From Gordonia jinghuaiqii (GTDB lineage: Bacteria; Actinomycetota; Actinomycetes; Mycobacteriales; Mycobacteriaceae), in the NCBI RefSeq assembly GCF_014041935.1, contig NZ_CP059491.1, positions 3,410,001-3,474,000 on the forward strand: 64,000 nucleotides of DNA, given 5' to 3'. Below the pieces are notes generated by a model. That model made no database searches and was not told the origin of the DNA. It worked only from the letters and a program-made list of their open reading frames with translations. The translations under genes and the position numbers were made by a program. Positions 35,984-43,980 of the stretch are shown here, in pieces. How positions within the stretch are numbered: position 1 is the first letter of the stretch; the number at the start of each line of letters is the position of its first letter.

Positions 35984-36442
35984 ATGATCTTCAAGCGGGT
36001 CCGAGAGGGCAAGCCCTACCCTGACCACGGTTTGTCGTCGCGAGGGTGGGCCAAGATCCCGCCGCGTCAGCTGCGTCTGGATCAACTGACGCCGATCACC
36101 AAGGTGCTCGCACTCGACAAGCTGCTGAGCGAGGACTCCACGTTCTACGGCGATCTGTTCGCCCATGTCGTGCGCTGGGAGGGCGAGCTCTACCTCGAAG
36201 ACGGGTTGCATCGCGCCGTGCGGTCGGCGTTGCGTAATCGCTCCGTCATCCATGCGCGCACCCTCGACCTCGACAGTCTGGATCTGTCGAACTCGGCGAA
36301 ACCGCTCGACGAACAACTCGAGGACACCGCCGAGATTCCGGCGCGCCGCCCGCCTGCGCCGCCGGAGGGTGGCGGCTCCCACCGGCGCGGCGTCCGGTCG
36401 ACGGGGTGGACGAGCCCCGCGCGTGGAGACCAGACCTGGTGA
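35984..36442 (+). CDS. Conserved actinobacterial protein with ParB-like DGxHR motif
   Basis: A 152-residue protein. The first 105 residues are ordered: P-R-Q-L-R-L-D-Q-L-T-P-I-T-K-V-L-A-L-D-K-L, then W-E-G-E-L-Y-L-E-D-G-L-H-R-A-V-R-S-A-L. The D-G-x-H-R-x-x-A spacing recalls the ParB/sulfiredoxin nucleotide-binding core, though the homology is not certain. The last 45 residues are Pro/Arg-rich and disordered. It is divergent from hrcA, and its end faces that of hemW. I recall relatives in mycobacterial genomes sometimes annotated as antitoxin-like; no toxin partner is seen. Confidence 0.65.
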   Translation: MIFKRVREGKPYPDHGLSSRGWAKIPPRQLRLDQLTPITKVLALDKLLSEDSTFYGDLFAHVVRWEGELYLEDGLHRAVRSALRNRSVIHARTLDLDSLDLSNSAKPLDEQLEDTAEIPARRPPAPPEGGGSHRRGVRSTGWTSPARGDQTW

Positions 36443-36502
36443 TCCACCTCGCCGTGGTGCGACAGCCCGGCTGACGAACGCCGGGCGGTGCGTGTCGCGC
36501 GT

Positions 36503-37702
36503 TCAGCCCCAGAGGACTCGCCGGATCACCCCGTCTGCCAGCAGACGTCCCGCATCGGTCAGGACGTACGCGCTCGGCGTCTGCGTGAGAAGCCCGTCGG
36601 TGCAGAGCTGTTCGGCGTTCGCGCGTTCGGCGTCGTCGAGGAGATCGCGAGGTAGCCCGCTGCGGCAACGGGTGGTGAGCATGACGGCCTCGAGATGGCG
36701 GTCGGCGTCGGTCAGCTGCTCCGACGAAGCGATCGGGAGGGCGCCCTCCGCAAGCGATTGTGCATAGCGCGCAGGGTGTTTCGCGTTCAGCCAGCGCACG
36801 CCGCCGACATGGGAGTGCGCTCCGGGACCGATGCCCCACCAGTCGTGGCTGTGCCAGTAGGCGATGTTGTGACGGCACTGCGACGCGTCGTCGCGGGCCC
36901 AGTTCGACACCTCGTACCAGCCGAGCCCGTCGCCGCCCAGTCGGCTGTCGAGGATCTGGTAACGGTCGGCGAGGACGTCGTCGTCGGGTGCGGGCATCTC
37001 GCCGCGCCGGATACGACGCGCCAGGGCTGTGCCGTCCTCGACGATCAGCGCGTACGCCGAGACGTGATCGACCCCGGCCGCGAGGACCGCGTCGAGGGTG
37101 GCGTGCAGATCGTCGTCGGTCTCCCCCGGCGTGCCGTAGATCAGGTCGAGGTTGACATGGTCGAAACCCGCGGCCCGGGCCTCGCGGGCGGCGGCGACCG
37201 CCCGGCCCGGGGTGTGGGTCCGGTCGAGCACCCTGAGCACGTGCTGGGCCGCGGACTGCATGCCCAGCGAGATCCGGGTGAAACCGGCCGCACGCAGCTG
37301 GGCGAAGAACTCCGGCGATGTCGATTCCGGATTGGATTCGGTGGTGACCTCGGCGTCGTCGGCGAGGTCGAAGTTCGCGCGCACGGCGTCGAGCAGACGG
37401 GTGAGACCGTCCCCGCCCAGCAGCGACGGGGTACCGCCCCCGACGAACACCGTCGACACCGGCCGGCTCGGGGTCAGCATCCGCGCCGCCGACTCGAGTT
37501 CGGCCGCGACGGCCCGATGCCACGACTCCGGCGACGAGCTCGACCCCAGTTCGCCGGCCGTATAGGTGTTGAAGTCGCAGTACCCGCACCGTGTCGCACA
37601 GAACGGGACGTGCAGGTAGAGACCGAAGGGAACTTCGGGGTCGACGCCACCGCACGCACCGGCGATCAGTTCGGGTGCGGGCGCTTGGAGGTCGACGTTC
37701 AC
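36503..37702 (-). CDS. hemW: Radical SAM heme chaperone HemW
   Basis: A 399-residue radical SAM protein, formerly called HemN-like. The cluster motif C-A-T-R-C-G-Y-C follows H-V-P-F at about residue 40; V-F-V-G-G-G-T-P-S-L, E-S-N-P-E, S-L-G-M-Q-S and D-L-I-Y-G-T-P-G-E-T complete the core, and H-N-I-A-Y-W lies in the C-terminal HemW domain. HemW binds heme and delivers it to client proteins; coproporphyrinogen oxidation is not expected. The start is one of two adjacent GTG codons (37702 or 37705); the longer frame to 37801 has a non-family N-terminus. Confidence 0.92.
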   Translation of the reverse strand: MNVDLQAPAPELIAGACGGVDPEVPFGLYLHVPFCATRCGYCDFNTYTAGELGSSSSPESWHRAVAAELESAARMLTPSRPVSTVFVGGGTPSLLGGDGLTRLLDAVRANFDLADDAEVTTESNPESTSPEFFAQLRAAGFTRISLGMQSAAQHVLRVLDRTHTPGRAVAAAREARAAGFDHVNLDLIYGTPGETDDDLHATLDAVLAAGVDHVSAYALIVEDGTALARRIRRGEMPAPDDDVLADRYQILDSRLGGDGLGWYEVSNWARDDASQCRHNIAYWHSHDWWGIGPGAHSHVGGVRWLNAKHPARYAQSLAEGALPIASSEQLTDADRHLEAVMLTTRCRSGLPRDLLDDAERANAEQLCTDGLLTQTPSAYVLTDAGRLLADGVIRRVLWG

Positions 37703-37824
37703 CACTCCATCATGCCGACCGTGGCAAATCCGCCCCGCAAGACTCGGGCCATCCCCGCTCCCGGCGGGAACAGTCCTTCGGCTGCATGCGTTGTGGGCCA
37801 CAGGCAGGGACCGACCCCGGCCAG

Positions 37825-37847
37825 TTTTCCATCATCGTGATGGAAAA
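37825..37847. promoter_or_regulatory. Perfect palindrome upstream of the sulfate operon
   Basis: Ten-base arms TTTTCCATCA (37825-37834) and TGATGGAAAA (37838-37847) are perfectly complementary around TCG. The centre lies 59 bases before the leader-peptide start at 37895, an activator-like distance if transcription begins there. No T-tract follows, which argues against a terminator. The regulator is unknown. Confidence 0.7.
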
Positions 37848-37894
37848 TAACCCCAAGTAGACGAGTCGATGGGGGGCGTGGCACTATGGACCTC

Positions 37895-37975
37895 GTGATT
37901 TTCCCCGGGGTGTGGCTCGCAGCTCGCCGCCACATTGATCTCAAGCGCGTCAACAGCGCTTTCTGTCGCATCTAG
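37895..37975 (+). CDS. Cysteine-responsive leader peptide of the sirA operon (26 residues)
   Basis: GTG 37895-37897 to TAG 37973-37975 encodes 26 residues containing R-R-H-I-D-L-K-R-V-N-S-A-F-C-R-I at the end. R-R-H-x-D-L...C-R is the signature of actinobacterial putative leader peptides found before sulfur genes. A possible -10 (TATGGA) ends four bases before the GTG and no Shine-Dalgarno is present, so translation is probably leaderless. In mycobacteria, Cys-rich leaderless ORFs upstream of sulfur operons attenuate expression: stalling at Cys codons when cysteine is low frees the downstream ribosome binding site. Here one Cys lies two codons before the stop. Confidence 0.8.
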   Translation: MIFPGVWLAARRHIDLKRVNSAFCRI

Positions 37976-37995
37976 CGACGTCTCGGCCCCGATTG

Positions 37996-38074
37996 ATCCC
38001 TCATCGAGGGATGCCGGCACGTTTCAGCCCGTAATTCGTGCGATGAACGCCGGCCCTGTGCGCCGGCACAGGAG
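37996..38074 (+). promoter_or_regulatory. Attenuator region with SD-sequestering hairpin before sirA
   Basis: Two stems lie between the leader peptide stop and sirA. Stem 1: ATCCCTC (37996-38002) with GAGGGAT (38006-38012), loop ATC. Stem 2: CCTGTGC (38055-38061) with GCACAGG (38066-38072), loop GCCG; its 3' arm overlaps AGGAG (38070-38074), the sirA Shine-Dalgarno. Self-complementary GCCGGC blocks at 38013-38018, 38050-38055 and 38062-38067 allow alternative pairing, as expected for a translational switch. Confidence 0.65.
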
Positions 38075-38079
38075 ACTTC

Positions 38080-39828
38080 ATGACGTCCACAACCGATGCC
38101 CCCGCCGTGTCCGGCGTGGGTTCCGAGCCCGATCCCGCCGCCGAGAAGCGCGCGCGTCCCGCCCGCAAGGCGCGCCCGGCCAAGCGCCGCGCCGAGGGCC
38201 AATGGGCGCTCGGCTACCGCGAGCCGCTGAACCCCAATGAGCAGGTCAAGAAGGACGACAACCCGCTCAATGTGCGCGCCCGCATCGAGAACATCTACTC
38301 CAAGCAGGGCTTCGACTCGATCGACAAGCAGGATCTGCGCGGCCGGATGCGCTGGTGGGGTCTCTACACCCAGCGCGCCGAGGGCTACGACGGCACCTGG
38401 ACCGGCGACGAGAACATCGACCTCCTCGAAGACAACCACTTCATGATGCGGGTGCGCTGCGACGCCGGCGCGCTCAACGTCGCGCAGCTGCGCACCATCG
38501 GCGGGATCTCCACCGAGTTCGCCCGCGACACCGCAGATCTCTCCGACCGCGAGAACGTCCAGTACCACTGGATTCGCATCGAGGACGTCCCCACCATCTG
38601 GGAGCGCCTGGAGGGCGTCGGCCTCAAGACCACCGAGGCATGCGGGGACTGCCCCCGCGTCGTGCTCGGCTCACCGCTGGCCGGCGATGCCGTCGACGAG
38701 GTCCTCGACCCGACCCCGGCCATCGACGAGATCGTGCGCCGCTACATCGGCGACCCGAAGTACTCGAACCTGCCGCGCAAGTTCAAGACCGCGATCTCCG
38801 GTCTGCAGGACGTCGCCCACGAGATCAACGACGTCGCCTTCATCGGCGTCGTCCACCCGGAGCACGGTCCCGGCCTCGACTTGTGGGTCGGCGGCGGGCT
38901 GTCGACCAATCCGATGCTCGCGCAGCGTGTCGGCGCGTGGATTCCGCTCGACGAGGTGCCCGACGTCTGGGAAGGCGTCGTCTCGATCTTCCGCGACTAC
39001 GGCTACCGGCGCCTGCGCACCAAGGCGCGCCTGAAGTTCCTCATCAAGGACTGGGGTGTCGAGAAGTTCCGCCAGGTCCTCGAAGACGAGTACCTCGGGC
39101 GCAAGCTGATCGACGGCCCGGCCCCCGAGCAGCTGACCGCGCCGCGTGACCACGTCGGTGTCCAGAAGCTCAAGAACGGCCTCAACTCGGTGGGCTTCGC
39201 CGCCATCGCCGGACGCGTCTCGGGCACCATCCTCAGCGCCGTCGCCGACGCCGCCGAGCGTGCCGGCTCGGACCGCATCCGCTTCACCCCGTACCAGAAG
39301 CTGGTCATCCTCGACGTCGCCGACGACAAGGTGGAGCAGCTCATCGCCGAGCTGTCGAAGCTGGGCCTGTCGGCCCGCGCGTCCAACTGGCGCCGGAACC
39401 TGATGGCGTGCAGCGGCATCGAATTCTGCAAGCTGTCCTTCACCGAGACCCGTAAGCGGTCGCAGCGCCTGGTGCCCGAGCTCGAGGAGCGCCTGGCCGA
39501 CATCAACGACTCACTCGACGTGCCGATCACGATCAACATCAACGGCTGCCCCAATTCGTGCGCGCGGGCGCAGATCGCCGACATCGGCTTCAAGGGTCAG
39601 CTCGTCGAGGACGGCGCCGGCGGCCAGACCGAGGGCTTCCAGGTCCACCTGGGCGGCAGCCTCGGATTCGATTCCGCGTTCGGCCGCAAACTGCGCCAGC
39701 ACAAAGTGCTCTCCACCGACATCGGCGACTACATCGATCGCGTCGTCCGCAACTTCGTGGATCAGCGCGAGGACGGTGAACGGTTCGCGCAGTGGGCCGT
39801 GCGCGCCGACGAGGAGGCCTTGCGATGA
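38080..39828 (+). CDS. sirA: Ferredoxin-dependent sulfite reductase
   Basis: A 582-residue siroheme and 4Fe-4S reductase that makes sulfide from sulfite with reduced ferredoxin. Cluster ligands are visible: C-S-G-I-E-F-C (Cx5C) and G-C-P-N-S-C (Cx3C). The R-W-W-G-L-Y-T-Q-R and E-A-C-G-D-C-P-R segments match mycobacterial SirA/NirA. The N-terminal 40 residues are Ala/Arg/Lys-rich and disordered. First structural gene of the sulfate operon, with AGGAG six bases before the ATG; its stop overlaps cysH. The siroheme for it is served by the chelatase at the operon's end. Confidence 0.95.
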   Translation: MTSTTDAPAVSGVGSEPDPAAEKRARPARKARPAKRRAEGQWALGYREPLNPNEQVKKDDNPLNVRARIENIYSKQGFDSIDKQDLRGRMRWWGLYTQRAEGYDGTWTGDENIDLLEDNHFMMRVRCDAGALNVAQLRTIGGISTEFARDTADLSDRENVQYHWIRIEDVPTIWERLEGVGLKTTEACGDCPRVVLGSPLAGDAVDEVLDPTPAIDEIVRRYIGDPKYSNLPRKFKTAISGLQDVAHEINDVAFIGVVHPEHGPGLDLWVGGGLSTNPMLAQRVGAWIPLDEVPDVWEGVVSIFRDYGYRRLRTKARLKFLIKDWGVEKFRQVLEDEYLGRKLIDGPAPEQLTAPRDHVGVQKLKNGLNSVGFAAIAGRVSGTILSAVADAAERAGSDRIRFTPYQKLVILDVADDKVEQLIAELSKLGLSARASNWRRNLMACSGIEFCKLSFTETRKRSQRLVPELEERLADINDSLDVPITININGCPNSCARAQIADIGFKGQLVEDGAGGQTEGFQVHLGGSLGFDSAFGRKLRQHKVLSTDIGDYIDRVVRNFVDQREDGERFAQWAVRADEEALR

Positions 39829-40577
39829 CCATCAGCACCACCGCGCCGGCCACCGGCCACCGGTTCAGCGAGGACGAGCTCCGCGAGATCGCGGAGAAGG
39901 GCGCCGCCGACCTCGGATCCGACGCCACCCCCGAGGAACTGATCCGGTGGACGGCTCAGACCTTCGGCACCAATTTCGTCGTGGCGTCGAACATGCAGGA
40001 CGCCGCCCTCGTCGACCTCGCCGTCAAGCACATCGATCGCGACCTCCTCGGCGGTGATCCGGTCAAGGTGCTCTTCCTCGACACCGGATACCACTTCGCC
40101 GAGACCATCGGCACCCGTGACGCCGTCGAGCAGGTGTACGGGGTCGACATGGTCAACCTCACCCCGCCGAACACGGTCGCCGAGCAGGATGAACTGTTGG
40201 GGCGCAACCTGTTCGCGCGCGACCCCGGTGAATGCTGCCGCTTGCGCAAGGTGGTGCCGCTCAAGGCCGGCCTCGCCGGATTCGACGCCTGGATCACCGG
40301 TATCCGCCGCGTCGAGGCGCCGACCCGGGCCAACGCGCCGCTGATCTCCTTCGACGAGGGGTTCGGCCTGGTCAAGATCAACCCGATCGCGGCCTGGTCC
40401 GACGAGACCATGCAGGACTACATCGACACCCACGGCGTGCTGGTCAACCCGCTCGTCGACGAGGGCTACCCGTCCATCGGCTGCGCACCGTGCACCGTCA
40501 AACCCGAACCCGGATCCGATCCGCGCAGTGGCCGCTGGGCCGGCCGCGCCAAGACAGAATGTGGGCTCCACGCATGA
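39825..40577 (+). CDS. cysH: Adenosine 5'-phosphosulfate reductase (4Fe-4S)
   Basis: A 250-residue reductase of APS to sulfite and AMP with thioredoxin. The C-C ... C-x-x-C cluster ligands (G-E-C-C-R-L-R-K and C-A-P-C-T) mark the APS-using type rather than the PAPS reductase of E. coli, and the C-terminal catalytic E-C-G-L-H motif is present. ATG 39825 overlaps the sirA stop; a longer frame from 39792 is rejected. With cysD/cysN lacking APS kinase, the pathway here runs sulfate to APS to sulfite. Confidence 0.95.
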   Translation: MTISTTAPATGHRFSEDELREIAEKGAADLGSDATPEELIRWTAQTFGTNFVVASNMQDAALVDLAVKHIDRDLLGGDPVKVLFLDTGYHFAETIGTRDAVEQVYGVDMVNLTPPNTVAEQDELLGRNLFARDPGECCRLRKVVPLKAGLAGFDAWITGIRRVEAPTRANAPLISFDEGFGLVKINPIAAWSDETMQDYIDTHGVLVNPLVDEGYPSIGCAPCTVKPEPGSDPRSGRWAGRAKTECGLHA

Positions 40578-41527
40578 CCGTCACCGACTCCCTGTCGAGC
40601 ACCCCCGCACTGACCGACCCCGCGCTCGACACCGAGGACTTCACCACGCTCGACGCGCTGGAGTCCGAGGCCATCCACGTCTTCCGCGAGGTCGCAGGCG
40701 AATTCGAGCGGCCGGTGATCCTGTTCTCCGGCGGCAAGGACTCCACCGTCCTGCTGCACGTCGCCCTGAAGGCGTTCTGGCCTGCGCCACTGCCCTTCTC
40801 GCTGCTCCACGTCGACACCGGCCACAACCTGCCCGAGGTCCTCGAGTTCCGCGACAAGGTCGTCGAACGTCACAATCTGCGCCTGCACGTCGCCAAGGTC
40901 GAGGATTACCTCGCCGACGGCCGGCTCACCGAGCGTCCCGACGGTGTCCGCAACCCGCTGCAGACCATCCCGCTGCTCGACGCGATCACCGAGAACCGTT
41001 TCGACGCGGTGTTCGGCGGCGGCCGGCGCGACGAGGAGCGCTCGCGCGCCAAGGAACGGATCTTCTCGCTGCGCAACGCCTTCGGCCAGTGGGACCCCAA
41101 GCGGCAGCGCCCGGAGCTGTGGAACCTGTACAACGGTCGCCACGCACCCGGCGAGCACGTGCGCGTGTTCCCGCTGTCGAACTGGACCGAGCTCGACATC
41201 TGGCGCTACATCGCCCGCGAGCAGGTTCTGCTGCCCGCGATCTACTACGCGCACCAGCGCGACGTCTTCGAGCGTGACGGCATGTGGATGACCCCCGGCG
41301 TATGGGGCGGCCCCCGCGACGGCGAAGAGCTGCAACGACTTTCGGTGCGCTACCGCACCGTCGGCGACGGCTCGTCGACCGGCGCGGTGCTCTCCGACGC
41401 CGCCGACAACCAGGCCGTGCTCGCCGAGGTCGCCGCGTCGCGACTCACCGAACGCGGCGCCACCCGTGGCGACGACCGGGTCTCCGAGGCCGCCATGGAA
41501 GACCGTAAGCGCGAAGGATATTTCTGA
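40574..41527 (+). CDS. cysD: Sulfate adenylyltransferase subunit 2
   Basis: A 317-residue ATP pyrophosphatase-fold enzyme that forms APS from ATP and sulfate with CysN. The PP-loop S-G-G-K-D-S-T-V-L-L-H is near residue 51; the H-V-D-T-G-H-N-L-P-E, F-G-G-G-R-R-D-E-E-R-S-R-A-K-E-R and F-P-L-S-N-W-T-E-L-D-I-W motifs and the R-K-R-E-G-Y-F terminus are typical. The ATG overlaps the cysH stop (ATGA), and its stop shares a base with cysN (TGATG). Confidence 0.96.
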   Translation: MTVTDSLSSTPALTDPALDTEDFTTLDALESEAIHVFREVAGEFERPVILFSGGKDSTVLLHVALKAFWPAPLPFSLLHVDTGHNLPEVLEFRDKVVERHNLRLHVAKVEDYLADGRLTERPDGVRNPLQTIPLLDAITENRFDAVFGGGRRDEERSRAKERIFSLRNAFGQWDPKRQRPELWNLYNGRHAPGEHVRVFPLSNWTELDIWRYIAREQVLLPAIYYAHQRDVFERDGMWMTPGVWGGPRDGEELQRLSVRYRTVGDGSSTGAVLSDAADNQAVLAEVAASRLTERGATRGDDRVSEAAMEDRKREGYF

Positions 41528-42822
41528 TGAAGCACGCACCCGACCTTCTCCGCATCGCGACCGCGGGCAGCGTCGACGACGGTAAGTCCACGCTCGTCGG
41601 CCGGCTGTTGTTCGACACGAAATCCGTTCTGGCCGACCAGATCGACGCGGTCACCAAGGCATCGGTCGACCGCGGTCTCGACACCCCCGACCTGTCACTG
41701 CTCGTCGACGGTTTGCGCGCCGAGCGCGAACAGGGCATCACCATCGATGTCGCCTACCGCTACTTCGCCACGCCCGCACGGTCGTTCGTGCTCGCCGACA
41801 CCCCCGGCCACGTGCAGTACACACGTAACACCGTGTCCGGGGCATCCACCGCACAGCTGGTGATCCTGCTCGTCGATGCCCGCACCGGCGTCGTCGCCCA
41901 GACCCGTCGCCACGCCGCGGTGATGGCGCTCCTCGGTGTGCCGCAGCTGGTGCTGGCGGTCAACAAGATCGACCTCGTCTCAGATCAGGCGTCGGTGTTC
42001 GCCGAGATCTCGGCCGAGTTCGCCGAACTGACCCGCTCGCTGGGCTGGTCCGACGAGCAGGTCACCGCGATCCCGGTGTCGGCATTGCATGGTGACAACG
42101 TCGCGAACCGCTCGGAGACCACCGCGTTCTACGACGGACCGACACTCATCGAACATCTCGAGACGGTGCCGAACCTGGTGGCGCGCAGCGAGGTCGGCCT
42201 CCGGTTCCCCGTCCAGTACGTCATCCGTCCGCGCACGCCGGAGTATCCCGACTACCGCGGCTACGCGGGCCTGATCGCGGCCGGCCGGGTGTCGGTCGGC
42301 GACGAAGTGGTCATCCTTCCGTCGGGCCGGCGATCCACCGTCAGCCAGATCGACACCGCCGACGGACAACTCGCCACCGCCCACACCGGACGCAGCGTCA
42401 CCATCCTGCTGGAGGACGATGTCGACATCTCCCGCGGCGACCTGATCGCGGCGGTATCCGACGCCCCGGAACCTGTGCAGCAGTTCACCGCGACGGTGTG
42501 CTGGCTGGCCGAGAAGCCGCTGCGCCCGGGTGCGCGTCTGCTCCTCAAGCACGGCACCAAGACCACCCAGGCCATCGTCGGCGCGCTCGATGCACTGTTC
42601 GACGAGCAGGAGCTGGCGCTGGTCGAGGCCCCGGAGTCGGTGGAGCTCAACCAGATCGTGCGGATCTCGGTGCAGACCGCCGAGCCGATCCCGGCCGACG
42701 ACTACCAGGTCAACCGCGAGTCGGGCAGCTTCTTGCTCATCGATCCGCAGGGTGGCAACACGCTGGCCGCGGGGCTCGTGGGTGACGCTCTCGCCCCGCT
42801 GCATCTCAAAGAGCTGGTGTGA
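41527..42822 (+). CDS. cysN: Sulfate adenylyltransferase subunit 1 (GTPase)
   Basis: A 431-residue EF-Tu-like GTPase that drives APS synthesis by CysD through GTP hydrolysis. G1 is A-G-S-V-D-D-G-K-S-T near residue 14, G3 is D-T-P-G-H and G4 is N-K-I-D, followed by two beta-barrel domains. It ends without a fused CysC APS kinase, unlike the longer CysNC of M. tuberculosis, so PAPS must come from elsewhere if it is made. The last codons overlap the chelatase GTG start. Confidence 0.95.
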   Translation: MKHAPDLLRIATAGSVDDGKSTLVGRLLFDTKSVLADQIDAVTKASVDRGLDTPDLSLLVDGLRAEREQGITIDVAYRYFATPARSFVLADTPGHVQYTRNTVSGASTAQLVILLVDARTGVVAQTRRHAAVMALLGVPQLVLAVNKIDLVSDQASVFAEISAEFAELTRSLGWSDEQVTAIPVSALHGDNVANRSETTAFYDGPTLIEHLETVPNLVARSEVGLRFPVQYVIRPRTPEYPDYRGYAGLIAAGRVSVGDEVVILPSGRRSTVSQIDTADGQLATAHTGRSVTILLEDDVDISRGDLIAAVSDAPEPVQQFTATVCWLAEKPLRPGARLLLKHGTKTTQAIVGALDALFDEQELALVEAPESVELNQIVRISVQTAEPIPADDYQVNRESGSFLLIDPQGGNTLAAGLVGDALAPLHLKELV

Positions 42823-43547
42823 GCCCGACGCTCGTCCTCGTCGCACACGGCAGTCGCGATCCGCGCTTCGGCGTGACCGCACGCCGTGTGCGCGAGGCCG
42901 TGGCGTCGAGCCTTCCCGGCGTCGAGGTCGTGCTGTCCTACCTCGACCTCGACGAGCCGCTGGTCGGTGATGCCCTCCGCGGCGTCGACCCCACCGCCGC
43001 CGACCCGGTCGTGGTGCCGATGCTGCTGACGGCGGGCTATCACCACAAGGTCGATCTGCCGGCGATCCTCGCCGAGCACCGCCCGTTCGCCCATCAGACC
43101 GATGTCGTGGGGAGGCGGTCGCTGGCCTCCGCCCTTGCCGATCGGCTGCTCGAGGCCGGCCTGGGCGATCAGGACGGTGTGATCCTGACCGCAGTCGGCT
43201 CCTCCGACACCGACGCCGACCGCTCCGTTCACGGACGGGCGATCGAGTTGTCGACCCGCCTCCGTCGTCCCGTCGAGGTGGTGTTCGCCACAAGGCTCGG
43301 GCCGGACGGTCGCGCAGTGGCGTCGGCGGTGCGTCGACTCCGCCTCGCGGGTGCACGACGGATCGCCCTGAGTCCGTATTTCCTGTCGGCGGGATTGCTG
43401 ATCGAGCGCGTCGAATCAGCCCTCGACGCGATGGTCGACGAGAGCCTTGTCGCCGGTCCCCTGGGTGCACATCCCGATGTCGTGGACGCGATCTGCGCGC
43501 TGTACCGCACTGCGGCCCGCCGGCGCGCGGTGATCGCCGGACGCTGA
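42819..43547 (+). CDS. Sirohydrochlorin chelatase (CbiX/SirB-like)
   Basis: A 242-residue two-domain chelatase that inserts iron into sirohydrochlorin to make siroheme. The N-terminal half starts V-L-V-A-H-G-S-R-D-P (metal His) and includes V-V-V-P-M-L-L-T-A-G-Y-H; the second half repeats the fold with V-G-S-S-D-T-D-A and S-P-Y-F-L-S-A-G-L-L. It supplies the cofactor of SirA, explaining its place as last gene of the sulfate operon, where it overlaps cysN (GTGA). A similar gene follows cysH in M. tuberculosis (che1). Confidence 0.9.
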   Translation: MSPTLVLVAHGSRDPRFGVTARRVREAVASSLPGVEVVLSYLDLDEPLVGDALRGVDPTAADPVVVPMLLTAGYHHKVDLPAILAEHRPFAHQTDVVGRRSLASALADRLLEAGLGDQDGVILTAVGSSDTDADRSVHGRAIELSTRLRRPVEVVFATRLGPDGRAVASAVRRLRLAGARRIALSPYFLSAGLLIERVESALDAMVDESLVAGPLGAHPDVVDAICALYRTAARRRAVIAGR

Positions 43548-43586
43548 GACGGCCGTCGGCGGGAGTGCGTCAGCGCTCGGCGTCGG

Positions 43587-43670
43587 TCAGGCGGTGACGA
43601 GCCAGGCGATCACGACGAGGATCAGCAACGCCAGCAGGGCGAGGGTCACGGGCGAACGAAGCAGTTTCAC
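43587..43670 (-). CDS. 27-residue single-pass membrane peptide
   Basis: GTG 43668-43670 overlaps the stop of the upstream small membrane gene (GTGA), and the frame encodes M-K-L-L-R-S-P-V-T followed by one continuous hydrophobic helix (L-A-L-L-A-L-L-I-L-V-V-I-A-W-L-V) and stop. Positive N-terminus, no soluble part. Too short for routine calling; coupling and clear membrane character support it. Function unknown. Confidence 0.6.
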   Translation of the reverse strand: MKLLRSPVTLALLALLILVVIAWLVTA

Positions 43671-43867
43671 AATCCGGTCCCGTCATCGTCGGCGAAGCGG
43701 CGTCGGTCGAACAGCGTTGCGGCGGCGTCGACCAGGAGATTAAGAACATAGGCGATGAGGATCGCGACCGGGATCACCACGGCGACTGTCACCAGCAGCT
43801 GAGGCACGAAAGACAGGCCGGTAAGCCACTCCTCCACGCCGTCCCACCAGGCGAAGAACGCCGTCAC
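43667..43867 (-). CDS. Small membrane protein, unknown function
   Basis: A 66-residue protein: a short amphipathic start (F-F-A-W-W-D-G-V-E-E-W-L), one hydrophobic segment (L-V-T-V-A-V-V-I-P-V-A-I-L-I-A-Y-V-L near residues 24-45), then a charged tail with F-D-R-R-R-F-A-D-D-D. The N-terminal Trp/aromatic cluster followed by one helix suggests a membrane-anchored peptide. Translationally coupled to the 27-residue peptide downstream; divergent from the GH15 gene. No family recognised. Confidence 0.6.
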   Translation of the reverse strand: MTAFFAWWDGVEEWLTGLSFVPQLLVTVAVVIPVAILIAYVLNLLVDAAATLFDRRRFADDDGTGL

Positions 43868-43980
43868 CTCATCACCTCATCCGTCCGCTCTCGGCTGTAT
43901 TCACACGCCCGGCCCGAGGGGGCCCGACCCACACGGGGGCCGATTGGCATCGAGAGGCGCCCGTCGCAATGATAGATGCC

